A stretch of 64,000 nucleotides of DNA from positions 96,750 to 160,749 of the forward strand of contig DMMY01000001.1 of NCBI GenBank assembly GCA_003452935.1, given 5' to 3'. The number at the start of each line of letters is the position of its first letter. Positions within the stretch are counted from its first letter, which is position 1. The DNA is from Elusimicrobiota bacterium (GTDB lineage Bacteria; Elusimicrobiota; Elusimicrobia; UBA1565; UBA9628). The position numbers and the translations under genes were made by a program. This document shows positions 11,793 to 19,948 of the stretch, in pieces. The notes under the pieces were generated by a model. It was not told the DNA's origin. It did not search any database and saw only the letters and a list, made by a program, of their open reading frames with translations.

Positions 11793-12679
11793 TATTTTGT
11801 AAGCACTTTTACTATTTTGTCAAAATCAGTTAGAGAATAAAAGAAGATAGTTACGCTCCCTTTTGTTGGGTCCTTCTTTGTTTTGATGTCAACCTTTGTG
11901 CCTAATCTGTGTTGTAAAGATGTTTCAATTGATTTTATATCAGCTGATTTTGACGGTTTGTTTGTTTTATATGAATCAGATATATCATCTTTTTTATTGG
12001 TTGTTCTCGCCAGATCTTCTGTATCCCTAACCGATAGATTTTGTTCTAATACACGATTGAATAGGACTTGACGTAAAGAATGATCAGGTACCATTAATAT
12101 CGCTCTAGCATGACCTTCACTAATTTGTCTGCATTGTATTGATTTTTGGATGTTTTCTGGTAGTTCAAGAAGACGCAGTGTATTTGAGACAGATGATTTT
12201 GACTTTCCTACCACTTGTGTGAGTTCTGTCTGAGATATTTGAAATTCCTTCATGAGTCGCAGATAGCCGAGAGCCTGCTCAATGGCATTTAGGTCCTCGC
12301 GCTGCAAATTTTCCACCAGAGCCAGGGCGAGGCGTTGTTTGTCTGATTTCGCAGATCGGATTATAACTTCGACTTCATTCATTCCTGCGAGTTCGCAGGC
12401 GCGTAATCGTCTTTCTCCGGCAATAATCTCATAGTTATCTTTTGCTTGGTCATATGATACCACGATAGGCTGTGCCAGACCATGTTCTTTTATTGAAGAG
12501 GCCAACTCGCTTAATTTTTCTTGGTCAAAATGTTTGCGTGGTTGGTATCTGTTTACACATATTTTTTCAATTGGTATCTTGAGGGAAACGTCCTGTTGGG
12601 TTCCGGTTGAAGAAGTATTTTTAGAAATTTCTTCTGTCGGTATGAGAGCCGCAAGTCCTCTTCCTAAAGCTTTTCTCAT
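11792..12679 (-). CDS. parB: Chromosome-partitioning protein ParB
   Basis: Centromere-binding CTPase that loads on parS and spreads to form the segregation complex. The start MRKALGRGLAALIP is the conserved ParA-stimulating tail. The CTP-binding/ParB signature GERRLRA is at 88-94, followed by ENLQREDLN (123-131) and a helix-turn-helix around 149-170 (SQTELTQVVGKSKSSVSNTL). A lysine-rich linker leads to a C-terminal dimerisation domain. The 295-residue length is typical. It overlaps parA by ATGA. A parS-like site lies at 13648-13663 upstream of parA. Confidence 0.97.
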   Translation of the reverse strand: MRKALGRGLAALIPTEEISKNTSSTGTQQDVSLKIPIEKICVNRYQPRKHFDQEKLSELASSIKEHGLAQPIVVSYDQAKDNYEIIAGERRLRACELAGMNEVEVIIRSAKSDKQRLALALVENLQREDLNAIEQALGYLRLMKEFQISQTELTQVVGKSKSSVSNTLRLLELPENIQKSIQCRQISEGHARAILMVPDHSLRQVLFNRVLEQNLSVRDTEDLARTTNKKDDISDSYKTNKPSKSADIKSIETSLQHRLGTKVDIKTKKDPTKGSVTIFFYSLTDFDKIVKVLTK

Positions 12680-13569
12680 GAGATCTTCTCCGCTGGTTTG
12701 TTTTCAGGTTTGGCATCCGAGACTGGGTCTTGAATTCCGCGCCGCGCCAGGAATTCTCTGGCCAGATCAGCATAAGCTTCCGCTCCCCTTGACCGCGGAT
12801 CATATTGAAAAATGCATTGTCCAAATCCTGGAGCTTCCGCAAGGCGTATGTTCCGTGGTATTATGGTCTTGAAAATGGATTTGCCAAAGTATTTCTCAAC
12901 CTCTTGTTTTACTTGGTTGGATAGCACCATGCGCGAATCAAACATTGTTAGAACTCCCCCCTCTAATTCCAGGGATGGATTCAGGGCTTCTTTTACTTTA
13001 TTGATTGTGTCTAGGAAGTGGGCTAGGCCTTCCATTGAGTAATATTCACCTTGTATTGGAATTATAACCTTGTTTGCTGCGTTTAGAGCGTTAATTGTGA
13101 GCAGGCCAAGCGACGGAGGGCAATCTATAACAACAAATTTAAATCTATCTTTCACTGCTGAGATAGCGCCTTTTAGGCGGCTTTCCCTGGCCAATGCTGG
13201 TACAAGCTCTACTTCAGCTCCAACCAGCTCTGGTCCAGATCCGCAAACGAATAGAGTTGGTATTACGGTTCCTTTGATGGTTTTTTCAATCGGTAACAAC
13301 TCAACAAGGACATTATATGCGCTAGGTGTAAATTGCCTCTTGTCAAAGCCAAGCCCGGATGTCGCGTTGCCTTGAGGGTCAAGATCTATGAGCAAGGTCT
13401 CCTGTTTGAGCAAGGCGATGGCCGCGGCAAGGTTTATGGCGGTTGTGGTCTTTCCAACCCCCCCCTTCTGATTTGCAACAACAATTATTTCTGCCAATGC
13501 ATTCTCCGGTGGTTGGAGTGGTGGGAATTTTGTTCGTTGCGGGGCATGCACGATATTTATAGCATTCAT
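12676..13569 (-). CDS. parA: Chromosome-partitioning ATPase ParA/Soj
   Basis: Deviant Walker A ATPase that moves ParB-parS complexes over the nucleoid. The deviant P-loop KGGVGKTT is at 35-42 with the signature lysine, then LIDLDPQGNAT (switch I region) and FVVIDCPPSLG (Walker B). The chosen start is ATG 13569 (297 residues). A TTG at 13581 in the same frame would add four residues. The ~25 residues before the P-loop form a Pro-rich extension. It is first gene of the operon parA-parB-secreted protein-asd-secreted protein. Its promoter region holds the parS-like site, so ParB may autoregulate it. Confidence 0.96.
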   Translation of the reverse strand: MNAINIVHAPQRTKFPPLQPPENALAEIIVVANQKGGVGKTTTAINLAAAIALLKQETLLIDLDPQGNATSGLGFDKRQFTPSAYNVLVELLPIEKTIKGTVIPTLFVCGSGPELVGAEVELVPALARESRLKGAISAVKDRFKFVVIDCPPSLGLLTINALNAANKVIIPIQGEYYSMEGLAHFLDTINKVKEALNPSLELEGGVLTMFDSRMVLSNQVKQEVEKYFGKSIFKTIIPRNIRLAEAPGFGQCIFQYDPRSRGAEAYADLAREFLARRGIQDPVSDAKPENKPAEKIS

Positions 13570-13602
13570 CGTGCTGCGCAATCAACTCATCGACGCAGCG
13601 TT

Positions 13603-13618
13603 GTGAAAAAGTTTTCAC
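13603..13618. repeat. Inverted parS half-sites (possible ParB/autoregulatory operator)
   Basis: Seven-base arms GTGAAAA and TTTTCAC separated by AG form a perfect inverted repeat. The arms are parS half-sites in the opposite order to canonical parS. It sits 34 bases upstream of the parA ATG. The 13-base string aaagttttcacgt occurs here and again inside the parS-like site at 13648. Confidence 0.5.
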
Positions 13619-13647
13619 GTTTGAACTCAGCAAGTATGACGGATAAA

Positions 13648-13663
13648 GTTTTCACGTGAAACA
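13648..13663. promoter_or_regulatory. parS-like centromere site
   Basis: GTTTTCACGTGAAACA differs from the widely conserved parS TGTTTCACGTGAAACA only at the first two positions (14 of 16), with the central CACGTG and both inner half-sites intact. It lies about 80 bases upstream of the parA start, the usual neighbourhood for an origin-proximal parS. Match to the known consensus is direct observation; ParB binding is inferred. Confidence 0.85.
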
Positions 13664-13838
13664 CGCAGGCAGGTGTAGTCTGTTAGGTGCTTTTTAATGC
13701 TATGTATTATCTTTTAATATGTTTAAGAGCAGTTGTGTTGTAAGTCGGGTCGGAATTGTGCCGGGATGGGCCCACGCGTCGGGTATTCAATTGCAGGGGG
13801 ATAGGGCTATGCGAACGGGGCAGAGGCTCGGAATTTGG

Positions 13839-14729
13839 TCAGGCCTGCAGATATCCCATCAGGCGATAGATGAGCTTGGCCGCGGCGACTTCGGATGAAA
13901 CGGTATCTTGCAGGGGGCAAAGCTCCATGATTTCCGCGCCGACAACTTTTTTTGACGCGATGACGGCTTTGAAAAGAGCGAGCGCCTCGTGCCAGAGGTA
14001 TCCGCCGGGCTGGGGCGTGCCTACTCCCGGCATGGCCGCGGGGTCGAAGCCGTCCAGGTCGATGGAAAGATAAACCGTGGGGGGCAATCGGCGCAGGACT
14101 TGCGGAATCAGCCGCCGCATGTCGCGATGCTCATGCCACAAAAATGTCGAGACGCGGCCGCGGTTAAGCAAGTGGGCTTCCTCCTCGGCCACGGAACGGA
14201 TGCCTACCTGGACAATGGGGCATTGCCTGGATATGGGATACATGGCGCAGGCGTGATTCAAGGGGGAACCCTCATATTCCGGCCGCATATCCGCGTGGGC
14301 GTCAAAGTGCAGAACGCCCAAGTCAGGGTATCGGCGCAGAAAAGGGGGGATTGTCGCGTGAGAAAGGGAATGCTCGCCGCCGAGGCAAAAAAGAGTCTTG
14401 TCCGGCATGGCGGCAATGCGCGCCACGGTCGCGGCAATGCGGGCAAAGACGCGGTGCGCCGGGCCTGCTAGGCGGGGGGGGCGAAGGGTGTGGATTCCGC
14501 CGGAGTAAGTTTGGCGGCCCAGTTCCTCGTCGAAGAGCTCGACGCCCAAGGAGCCTTCGAGCAACGCCGCGGGGCCGCGACAGGTTCCTTTCTTGTGAGA
14601 GGTGGTGCGTTCATAAGCCAGCGGCAAGACGACGAATCGCGCCTTTTTCAGCGGCGCCGCCACGCCCATAAAATGGCCCGCGCGAGTCTCCCCGGCGGGC
14701 TGGAGCGCGGAGAGAGGAAAGCGCATCAC
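13839..14729 (-). CDS. speB: Agmatinase/arginase-family ureohydrolase
   Basis: Binuclear manganese ureohydrolase; agmatinase would convert agmatine to putrescine plus urea. Metal-binding motifs are GGEHS (117-121), DAHAD (143-147) and SIDLDGFDP (222-230), followed by PGVGTPQPGG, the family signature. The 296-residue length fits SpeB. Its start overlaps the stop of the deoxyhypusine-synthase-like gene upstream (ATGA at 14726-14729), which supports a polyamine role over arginase. Substrate cannot be proven from sequence alone. Confidence 0.88.
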   Translation of the reverse strand: MMRFPLSALQPAGETRAGHFMGVAAPLKKARFVVLPLAYERTTSHKKGTCRGPAALLEGSLGVELFDEELGRQTYSGGIHTLRPPRLAGPAHRVFARIAATVARIAAMPDKTLFCLGGEHSLSHATIPPFLRRYPDLGVLHFDAHADMRPEYEGSPLNHACAMYPISRQCPIVQVGIRSVAEEEAHLLNRGRVSTFLWHEHRDMRRLIPQVLRRLPPTVYLSIDLDGFDPAAMPGVGTPQPGGYLWHEALALFKAVIASKKVVGAEIMELCPLQDTVSSEVAAAKLIYRLMGYLQA

Positions 14730-15793
14730 CGCAACGCGGTTGGAGCGGGGATATTCGCGTCGTTTAGGAGATCGCTGTACTTGCGCGCCTTGCGGGCGCG
14801 CCAGGATCCCTTATGATAGGCGTAGGAGGCAAGCAGCGGCACGGCGATGGTCGCTTCGCAGAATACCATCTGTTCGTAAACGGTATCGACCTTGCCCCAG
14901 GAGCAGGCTTCGCGCAGGGTTGATCCGGACAAGGCGCCGTCGCGCTCGTCCGCGACGGTGATCTGGACTGCGTACTTGTGCATCTTTCCCTCATAGCCCA
15001 GCATCTCCATCCCGACGGTAATGTCCTGGGCGAAGTTCTTGGGAACCCCGCCTCCGATCATGACCAGCCCCGTGTCCTTGGCCGCCATCTTGAGCCGGAC
15101 CAACTCCCGGAAATCGCGGGCGGAGTCGATGGTCGCGTGGGCGTCCGGGTTGTGCCACTGGTGATGCAGGAAGCCGAAACCGGCGGAACAGTCGGAAAAT
15201 GCGGGCACGAATATGGGCACGCGCTTCTTGTAAGCGGCCAGCGTGATGGAGTCCTTGACCTTGCAGTTCTTGACCAGGTATTTGCCCATTTCCTCGATGA
15301 ACTCTCGGGAGGAATAGGGTTGGGGCTTGAGCGAGTCCGCAATTTTGGCAATGGTGTCGTCGGACTTGCCCAATTCGTCCTCGCAAATAAAGGTGTCGTA
15401 GATGCGGTCGACGCGCACGGAGCGCAGGGCGTGGTCGTCGGTCCATTTGCTGCCCCTGTAGTGCTTGAAGCCGAGGGACTCGAAGAAGTCCTGGTCGACG
15501 ATATTGGCTCCCGTAGACACTATGGCGTCGACCATGTTGTTGTTAACCATGTCATAGACGACGCGCTTGAGGCCGGCTGAAAAAAGCGAACCGGCCAGGC
15601 ACAGGATGACGTCGCAATCCTTGTCCGCCAGCATGCGGTCGTAAATCTCGCTGGCGCGCGCCAAGTCCCGGGCGGAAAAGGACATCTTGGACATGGCCTC
15701 TATGAGCGCGCGGCTGTCGTGCTTGGCGATATCGATGTGCTCGATAGGCTCTTGAAGAAAATCGGATTTTTTTAAATCATGTCTTTGGCTCAT
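14726..15793 (-). CDS. Deoxyhypusine synthase-like protein (probable polyamine aminobutyltransferase)
   Basis: Deoxyhypusine synthase fold that transfers aminobutyl groups via NAD-dependent dehydrogenation; in bacteria, which lack eIF5A, relatives act on small polyamines (for example making homospermidine). The catalytic lysine is Lys301 in EACSWGKV, aligning with human Lys329 in EAVSWGKI, and the substrate-binding Glu of that motif is kept. Other family segments include VDAIVSTGANIVDQD (88-102) and VPIFVPAFSDCSAG. The start is ATG 15793 (355 residues); an open frame runs upstream to 16252 but antisense to the next gene. Coupled to speB, it probably uses putrescine or spermidine. The exact product is inferred. 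Confidence 0.85.
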   Translation of the reverse strand: MSQRHDLKKSDFLQEPIEHIDIAKHDSRALIEAMSKMSFSARDLARASEIYDRMLADKDCDVILCLAGSLFSAGLKRVVYDMVNNNMVDAIVSTGANIVDQDFFESLGFKHYRGSKWTDDHALRSVRVDRIYDTFICEDELGKSDDTIAKIADSLKPQPYSSREFIEEMGKYLVKNCKVKDSITLAAYKKRVPIFVPAFSDCSAGFGFLHHQWHNPDAHATIDSARDFRELVRLKMAAKDTGLVMIGGGVPKNFAQDITVGMEMLGYEGKMHKYAVQITVADERDGALSGSTLREACSWGKVDTVYEQMVFCEATIAVPLLASYAYHKGSWRARKARKYSDLLNDANIPAPTALR

Positions 15794-15893
15794 GGTGTCC
15801 TCGTCGCCGACGACGTCGCTCTGCGGTTGGGCGACGTCCTCCTGCATGGACGCGCTCAAGCCGTGAAAAAATATTCTATAACATAAATGCGCC

Positions 15894-17075
15894 ATGTCAA
15901 AACTTTCTTTTGCGCGGACAGGGATTTTCTGGGCCTTAACCGCCGCTTGCGCGGCGGCGGCCGCAAGCTCGGCGCACGCCCGCAAGCCGCGCAATCCGCG
16001 CTGGCATAAAAAAATCTCGTCGCCGGCGCGGGTGCCGCGGCTCGAGGCGGAGTCCCTGGAAAAGAGCAGCGCGCCCCGATCCGCCCAGGAGCCGGGCCAG
16101 GGCGCGGCGCGACTCTCGCCGGGGCGCTGGCGTCCCGAGGTCAAGAAAGCGGTGGAGGATCTCGTGGCCGGACGCGGCAAGGACTCGTCCAAGTATGACG
16201 CGCAAAACCCTCCGGCGGCGGTTGTCGCTTTCAACGACGCGGCCATCGTCAACGATATAGGCGAGGCGGTGTTCCAACGGATGGTTGACCGGGCGGATTT
16301 TAAGTTCCATGATGGCTTTTGGCGGGAGGTTCCTATCGCCTATGGGCGCCAACGGCTGCGCGCGGCGCAAGAAATCTTCGCGCAGACGCCCGTGTCGACC
16401 TGGCCCCAGCAGCCCGCTTACCACCAATACCGCAAGGGGTTTTTTCAAGCTTACCAGGACATGTGTTCTAAACTCGGGCGTCTGGAATGTCGAACTTGGC
16501 TGGCCAAGCTCTTGCGCGGATATCGCGCGGAGGAGGTGTCCTCTTATGCCATGGCTACCATGGGAGAGGCATTCATGCGGCCCGTGCAGGAAGAGTTGGT
16601 GCGCTCCTCTCCGGAGGACACGGCCCCGATCGCCATTCGCCGCGGCTTGGCTTTCATCCCGGAAATCAAGGAGCTTGTTTCCTTGTTGCTTAAGTCCGGC
16701 TTTGACGTCTGGGTCATAGACGCCAACGAGCAGAAACAATTGGAGGTCGTGACCCGAGAATATGGAATCGATATCTCCCGCAACTGGGGCATCCGCGGCA
16801 AGCTCGTCCAAGACAAGTTGAGCGGGGAGGTCTCCGAGCCTGTTCCCATAAACGGAGGCAAGGCCGTGATCGCGGTCACGCAGCTGGGTCGCCCGCCGGC
16901 CTTGGTCGTGGGTTCCAGTCGCGACGATCAGGAGATGCTTTTTTACGGCGGGGGAGTTAAACTCCTGCTCGACCGGGGGGATCCGGCCTTGCGCCGGCTG
17001 GCCGAAGAAAAAGGGTGGCTGGTGCAGCCGGCTTTTCTGCCGAGGGCGCCTGTTCCCGAGCCGGCCAAGCCGTGA
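15894..17075 (+). CDS. Secreted HAD-fold protein with degraded catalytic motifs
   Basis: A 393-residue protein with a signal peptide ending in AHA (about residues 1-29) and a basic Pro-rich linker. The core matches a HAD phosphatase of the phosphoserine-phosphatase-like group. Motif I (hhhhDxDxT) reads VVAFNDAAI at 110-118, with Asn114 replacing the nucleophile Asp and Ala116 replacing the acid Asp. Motif II (VWVIDAN, 272-278) has Asp for Ser/Thr. Motif III Lys (GGKAVIAV, Lys323) is kept. Motif IV GSSRDDQEML has lost the first Asp. NDIGEAVF after motif I is typical of active relatives. The substitutions predict a non-catalytic or altered protein. It diverges from the polyamine pair, 100 bases apart. 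Confidence 0.75.
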   Translation: MSKLSFARTGIFWALTAACAAAAASSAHARKPRNPRWHKKISSPARVPRLEAESLEKSSAPRSAQEPGQGAARLSPGRWRPEVKKAVEDLVAGRGKDSSKYDAQNPPAAVVAFNDAAIVNDIGEAVFQRMVDRADFKFHDGFWREVPIAYGRQRLRAAQEIFAQTPVSTWPQQPAYHQYRKGFFQAYQDMCSKLGRLECRTWLAKLLRGYRAEEVSSYAMATMGEAFMRPVQEELVRSSPEDTAPIAIRRGLAFIPEIKELVSLLLKSGFDVWVIDANEQKQLEVVTREYGIDISRNWGIRGKLVQDKLSGEVSEPVPINGGKAVIAVTQLGRPPALVVGSSRDDQEMLFYGGGVKLLLDRGDPALRRLAEEKGWLVQPAFLPRAPVPEPAKP

Positions 17076-17147
17076 ATTTTTCTAGTGCGAAGGTGAGTCA
17101 TTTTGTATTATGTTCCTGCGAAAGCGCCGAGAACGAGGACAATACAT

Positions 17148-17447
17148 ATGGCTAAGCCCAAAACCCAGGAGGTGGGGGATCTCTTTGTTTCGGAGACCGA
17201 GCTGACGATTAAGCTCTTGCCCTCCCGGAAAAGCGGCACGCAGCGCATCCGATGGTTTTCCGGAGGTTGCGTGAAAAACTTGAAACTGGCGGCCAAGGAT
17301 ATCTCCTGCCTGGTCGGCCGGCTCCAAGGGCGTTCTCGCGTGATCCGGGGACTGACCGTCATGACGGACCGCGGTGCGGCTTGCGACCTTGAGCGCACGG
17401 GCGTGCCGCGGGCCGTGACCAAGGCCGGATTCGAAGTCCTCAGGTAA
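17148..17447 (+). CDS. Small cytosolic protein of unknown function
   Basis: A 99-residue protein without signal peptide or membrane segments, moderately basic, with a Trp-Phe-Ser-Gly-Gly-Cys core (about residues 36-41). ATG 17148 is chosen because a GAGG ribosome site lies about 9 bases before it; an in-frame TTG at 17103 lacks one. It converges on tatD with two bases between the stops. No family recognised; the stretch RGLTVMTDRGAACDLERTG has no motif I can name. Confidence 0.65.
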   Translation: MAKPKTQEVGDLFVSETELTIKLLPSRKSGTQRIRWFSGGCVKNLKLAAKDISCLVGRLQGRSRVIRGLTVMTDRGAACDLERTGVPRAVTKAGFEVLR

Positions 17448-17449
17448 GA

Positions 17450-18259
17450 CTAGCCCAGTCGATATAGCGCCAGCGCGTTGCGCGTGGCGATTTGTGCCGC
17501 CTCATGGCCGGGCATGCCCCATAGCTCGGCCAAGGCCGCGCAGATTTGAGTCGCGGCCGCGGGTTCGTTGCGCTGTCCCCGGCGGGTTTGAGGCGGAAGG
17601 TAAGGACTGTCGGTCTCGAGGACCGTGTGGTCTGGGCCGATTCGGAGGAAGGCCGCGCGCAGGGCGGAGTTTTTCGGGTAGGTGATGGGGCCGTCGGCGC
17701 CCAAAGCGAAGCCGGCCGCGGCCAAGAAGGCCGCGTCATCAGGACTTCCGGAAAAACAATGCACGACGCCCCAGAACCGGTATGGGGGAGGACTCGAGGG
17801 GAAGATTTCCGCGACGATGGCGCGCAGGTCCGCATAGGCGTCGCGGCAGTGGATGACCACCGGTTTTTCCCAGCGGCGGCAGGCGGCGAGGATGCGGCGC
17901 AGGGCGGCCGTCTGAACGGGCGCGGGGACAGAGGCGCGCGTATAATCGAGACCGATCTCTCCTATCGCGACAACCTCGGGCAAGAGGGAGTGTTCGGCGA
18001 GGCGCGAGAGCAGTTCGTCGGTGTATTGATCGGCGTAGTAGGGATGCAGACCCAAGGCGCAACGCACGGTTTTTGGGCGCGCGCGGGCGAAGGCCAAAAC
18101 ACGGGACCAGTGCTTGGGGCAATCCCCAATTTCGACAAGCCGTGAGACTCCCGCGGCCGCGGCGCGGGCAAGAACCGCCTCCCGGTCCGCGTCGAACTGC
18201 GGGTCCGTCAGATGGACATGGCTGTCGAATAATGGCGCAGGGCAACCGGATTCGCGCAT
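17450..18259 (-). CDS. tatD: TatD-family metal-dependent hydrolase
   Basis: TIM-barrel amidohydrolase-superfamily enzyme; characterised TatD proteins are 3'-5' exonucleases/DNases. Metal ligands are visible as DSHVHL (12-17), GEIGLDY, VIHCRDA, VVHCFSG and ETDSPYL, followed by the RNEP signature. The 269-residue length is normal. It is the last gene of a three-gene operon with the TPR/HEAT protein (3 bases upstream) and the membrane protein at 19949. Confidence 0.93.
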   Translation of the reverse strand: MRESGCPAPLFDSHVHLTDPQFDADREAVLARAAAAGVSRLVEIGDCPKHWSRVLAFARARPKTVRCALGLHPYYADQYTDELLSRLAEHSLLPEVVAIGEIGLDYTRASVPAPVQTAALRRILAACRRWEKPVVIHCRDAYADLRAIVAEIFPSSPPPYRFWGVVHCFSGSPDDAAFLAAAGFALGADGPITYPKNSALRAAFLRIGPDHTVLETDSPYLPPQTRRGQRNEPAAATQICAALAELWGMPGHEAAQIATRNALALYRLG

Positions 18260-18262
18260 GGG

Positions 18263-19942
18263 CTAGGGGGACGGCAGCCGGCGTTTGGGTCCGGCGGCGG
18301 GGGTTTCTCCGCGGCGCTGGGCCGGAGCAGGCGGCAGGCGGTCGTAGAGCGCCAAAACGGCGGGGTCGGTTTCGCGGGCCAGGTAGTCGGCGCGCGCCTT
18401 GGCGGCGGGAGCGGATTGCGCATAATAATGGTCTAAAACCATGACCCGCGCCAGCAAGCGGACCGCGGGGTCCGGATCCGCCAGGGCGCGCGTCACGAGA
18501 GGCAGGGTTTCCGACGGCTCGAGATCCGCGAACAAGTTGAGGGCTCTGGCGCGGACCAGGGGCTGCGCGCTTTGCAGCCATTCATCGCGGCGCACGCGCA
18601 CGGCGGACGGTGATTTCTTGGCGATTTGAAAAAGGGCGTAATCGGCGTTATGGCGGACTATTTCCGCGTCGTCATCAAGCATTTCGGCGAGGGCGTCGAT
18701 CCAGCGCGGGTCCTTGAATTGAGCCGCCTTGGCGGCCGCTTCGGCGCGCAGCGAGGCGTCTTCGCTTGTCAGCAGGCGCCCCAGGGTTTCGACCTGGGCG
18801 TAGCGCAGAAGCTCTTCTCGCCGGTAATCGAGAATTTCTCTTATGCGCTGCTCGGCCGGCTCGCCGTCGTCGTAGCGCGGGTTGGCCCGGTAGAGGGCTA
18901 GATAGAAGGGCAAGGCGGCCTCGCGATCAGCGCGCTGCTTGAAATGGAGTTGAGCGAGCTTGGCGGCGCTGTAAAGATCCTCCGGGGCGCTTTCCCATGC
19001 GTCGGTGAATCGGCGCAAGGCCTGTTGCGCGTCGCCGTCGCTAAGAGCCAGAGCGGCCTCGATCCTGGCAGCCCCGGCATGCGCGGGCTGACGGGATAGA
19101 GTTTCCGCCACCATGGCCCGGGCTCCGGCAATGCCGTCCCGGTTCCAAATCGCGAGAGCGAGGGTGGAATAAATCCGCGGGTCATCCGGCTTTAAACGGC
19201 GGAGTTCTTCAAGAGCTTCCCGAGCCAGGAGCGCTTCTTCCGCGCCGGGGCCGGAGGCAGGGCGTTGCGCCAGGCGCCCGAGCTCTTCCAAGGCCATGCG
19301 GGTCTCAAAGGCTTGGGGATTCGCCGTGGCCAGGCGCGACCAATGCGTGAGAGCGGCGCGCCAGTCGCCTGACTCGGAGGCTAGCTGTCCCCGGTAATAA
19401 AGAAGCCCCGGCTCATCGGGGTGGGCGGCGAGCGCGGAGTCAAGGAGGCGAAGAGCTTCGGACCGCCGGCCTCGGGATGCGGCTATGTGGGCAAGATAAT
19501 TGAGAGTATTGGGCTCGTGGGGAGAAGCGGCGAGAATCTTATTGAGCCGGGCTTCGTTTTCCGCGGACGGGTCGAAGGCGCCGGCGTCCAAAAAATGCCG
19601 ATCCTGGTACAGGACGACCAGGGAATGGGCCCGCAGGAAGGCTTCGTCGCCGAAGAACCCGCGGGCCCAATACATGACATAGAACGCGTCGACCGGCCGG
19701 CCGTTGTGGTATAGGGCTTCGGCCAAGCGCAGGTGGTTTATGGGATCGAGAAAGCGGGCGCGAAAGTCGGAACGGGCTTTCTGCAGTTCGGAGGCGGATC
19801 GAGCGGACCGGGATTTTTGGGGCGGGGCCGGCACGCGGCGGGAGAGCCACCGATAGAAGAGTCCAACGTAGAAGACAACGGCGACCGCAATGATGCACGC
19901 GGCAGCGGCGATGATGAATTGGTGGCGGCGCCTGGCGCGCAT
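18263..19942 (-). CDS. Membrane-anchored TPR and HEAT-repeat protein
   Basis: A 559-residue protein with a basic N-terminus and one transmembrane segment (about residues 9-32), then a tetratricopeptide-type helical array (e.g. NTLNYLAHIAASRGRRSEALRLL, DWRAALTHWSRLATANPQA, about 60-370). The C-terminal third has HEAT-like repeats (EDASLRAEAAAKAAQF; DDAEIVRHNADYAL; PAVRLLARVMVLDHY). It ends in a Pro/Arg-rich tail. Such proteins scaffold complexes; no catalytic domain is seen. It lies 6 bases after the gene upstream and 3 before tatD. Confidence 0.8.
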   Translation of the reverse strand: MRARRRHQFIIAAAACIIAVAVVFYVGLFYRWLSRRVPAPPQKSRSARSASELQKARSDFRARFLDPINHLRLAEALYHNGRPVDAFYVMYWARGFFGDEAFLRAHSLVVLYQDRHFLDAGAFDPSAENEARLNKILAASPHEPNTLNYLAHIAASRGRRSEALRLLDSALAAHPDEPGLLYYRGQLASESGDWRAALTHWSRLATANPQAFETRMALEELGRLAQRPASGPGAEEALLAREALEELRRLKPDDPRIYSTLALAIWNRDGIAGARAMVAETLSRQPAHAGAARIEAALALSDGDAQQALRRFTDAWESAPEDLYSAAKLAQLHFKQRADREAALPFYLALYRANPRYDDGEPAEQRIREILDYRREELLRYAQVETLGRLLTSEDASLRAEAAAKAAQFKDPRWIDALAEMLDDDAEIVRHNADYALFQIAKKSPSAVRVRRDEWLQSAQPLVRARALNLFADLEPSETLPLVTRALADPDPAVRLLARVMVLDHYYAQSAPAAKARADYLARETDPAVLALYDRLPPAPAQRRGETPAAGPKRRLPSP

Positions 19943-19948
19943 GGACTG

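Noticed and set aside
14726..16252. N-terminal extension of the DHS-like protein to 508 residues
   Set aside because: The added ~153 residues are low-complexity, overlap the divergent secreted gene antisense, and the family starts near MSQRHDLKKS at 15793.
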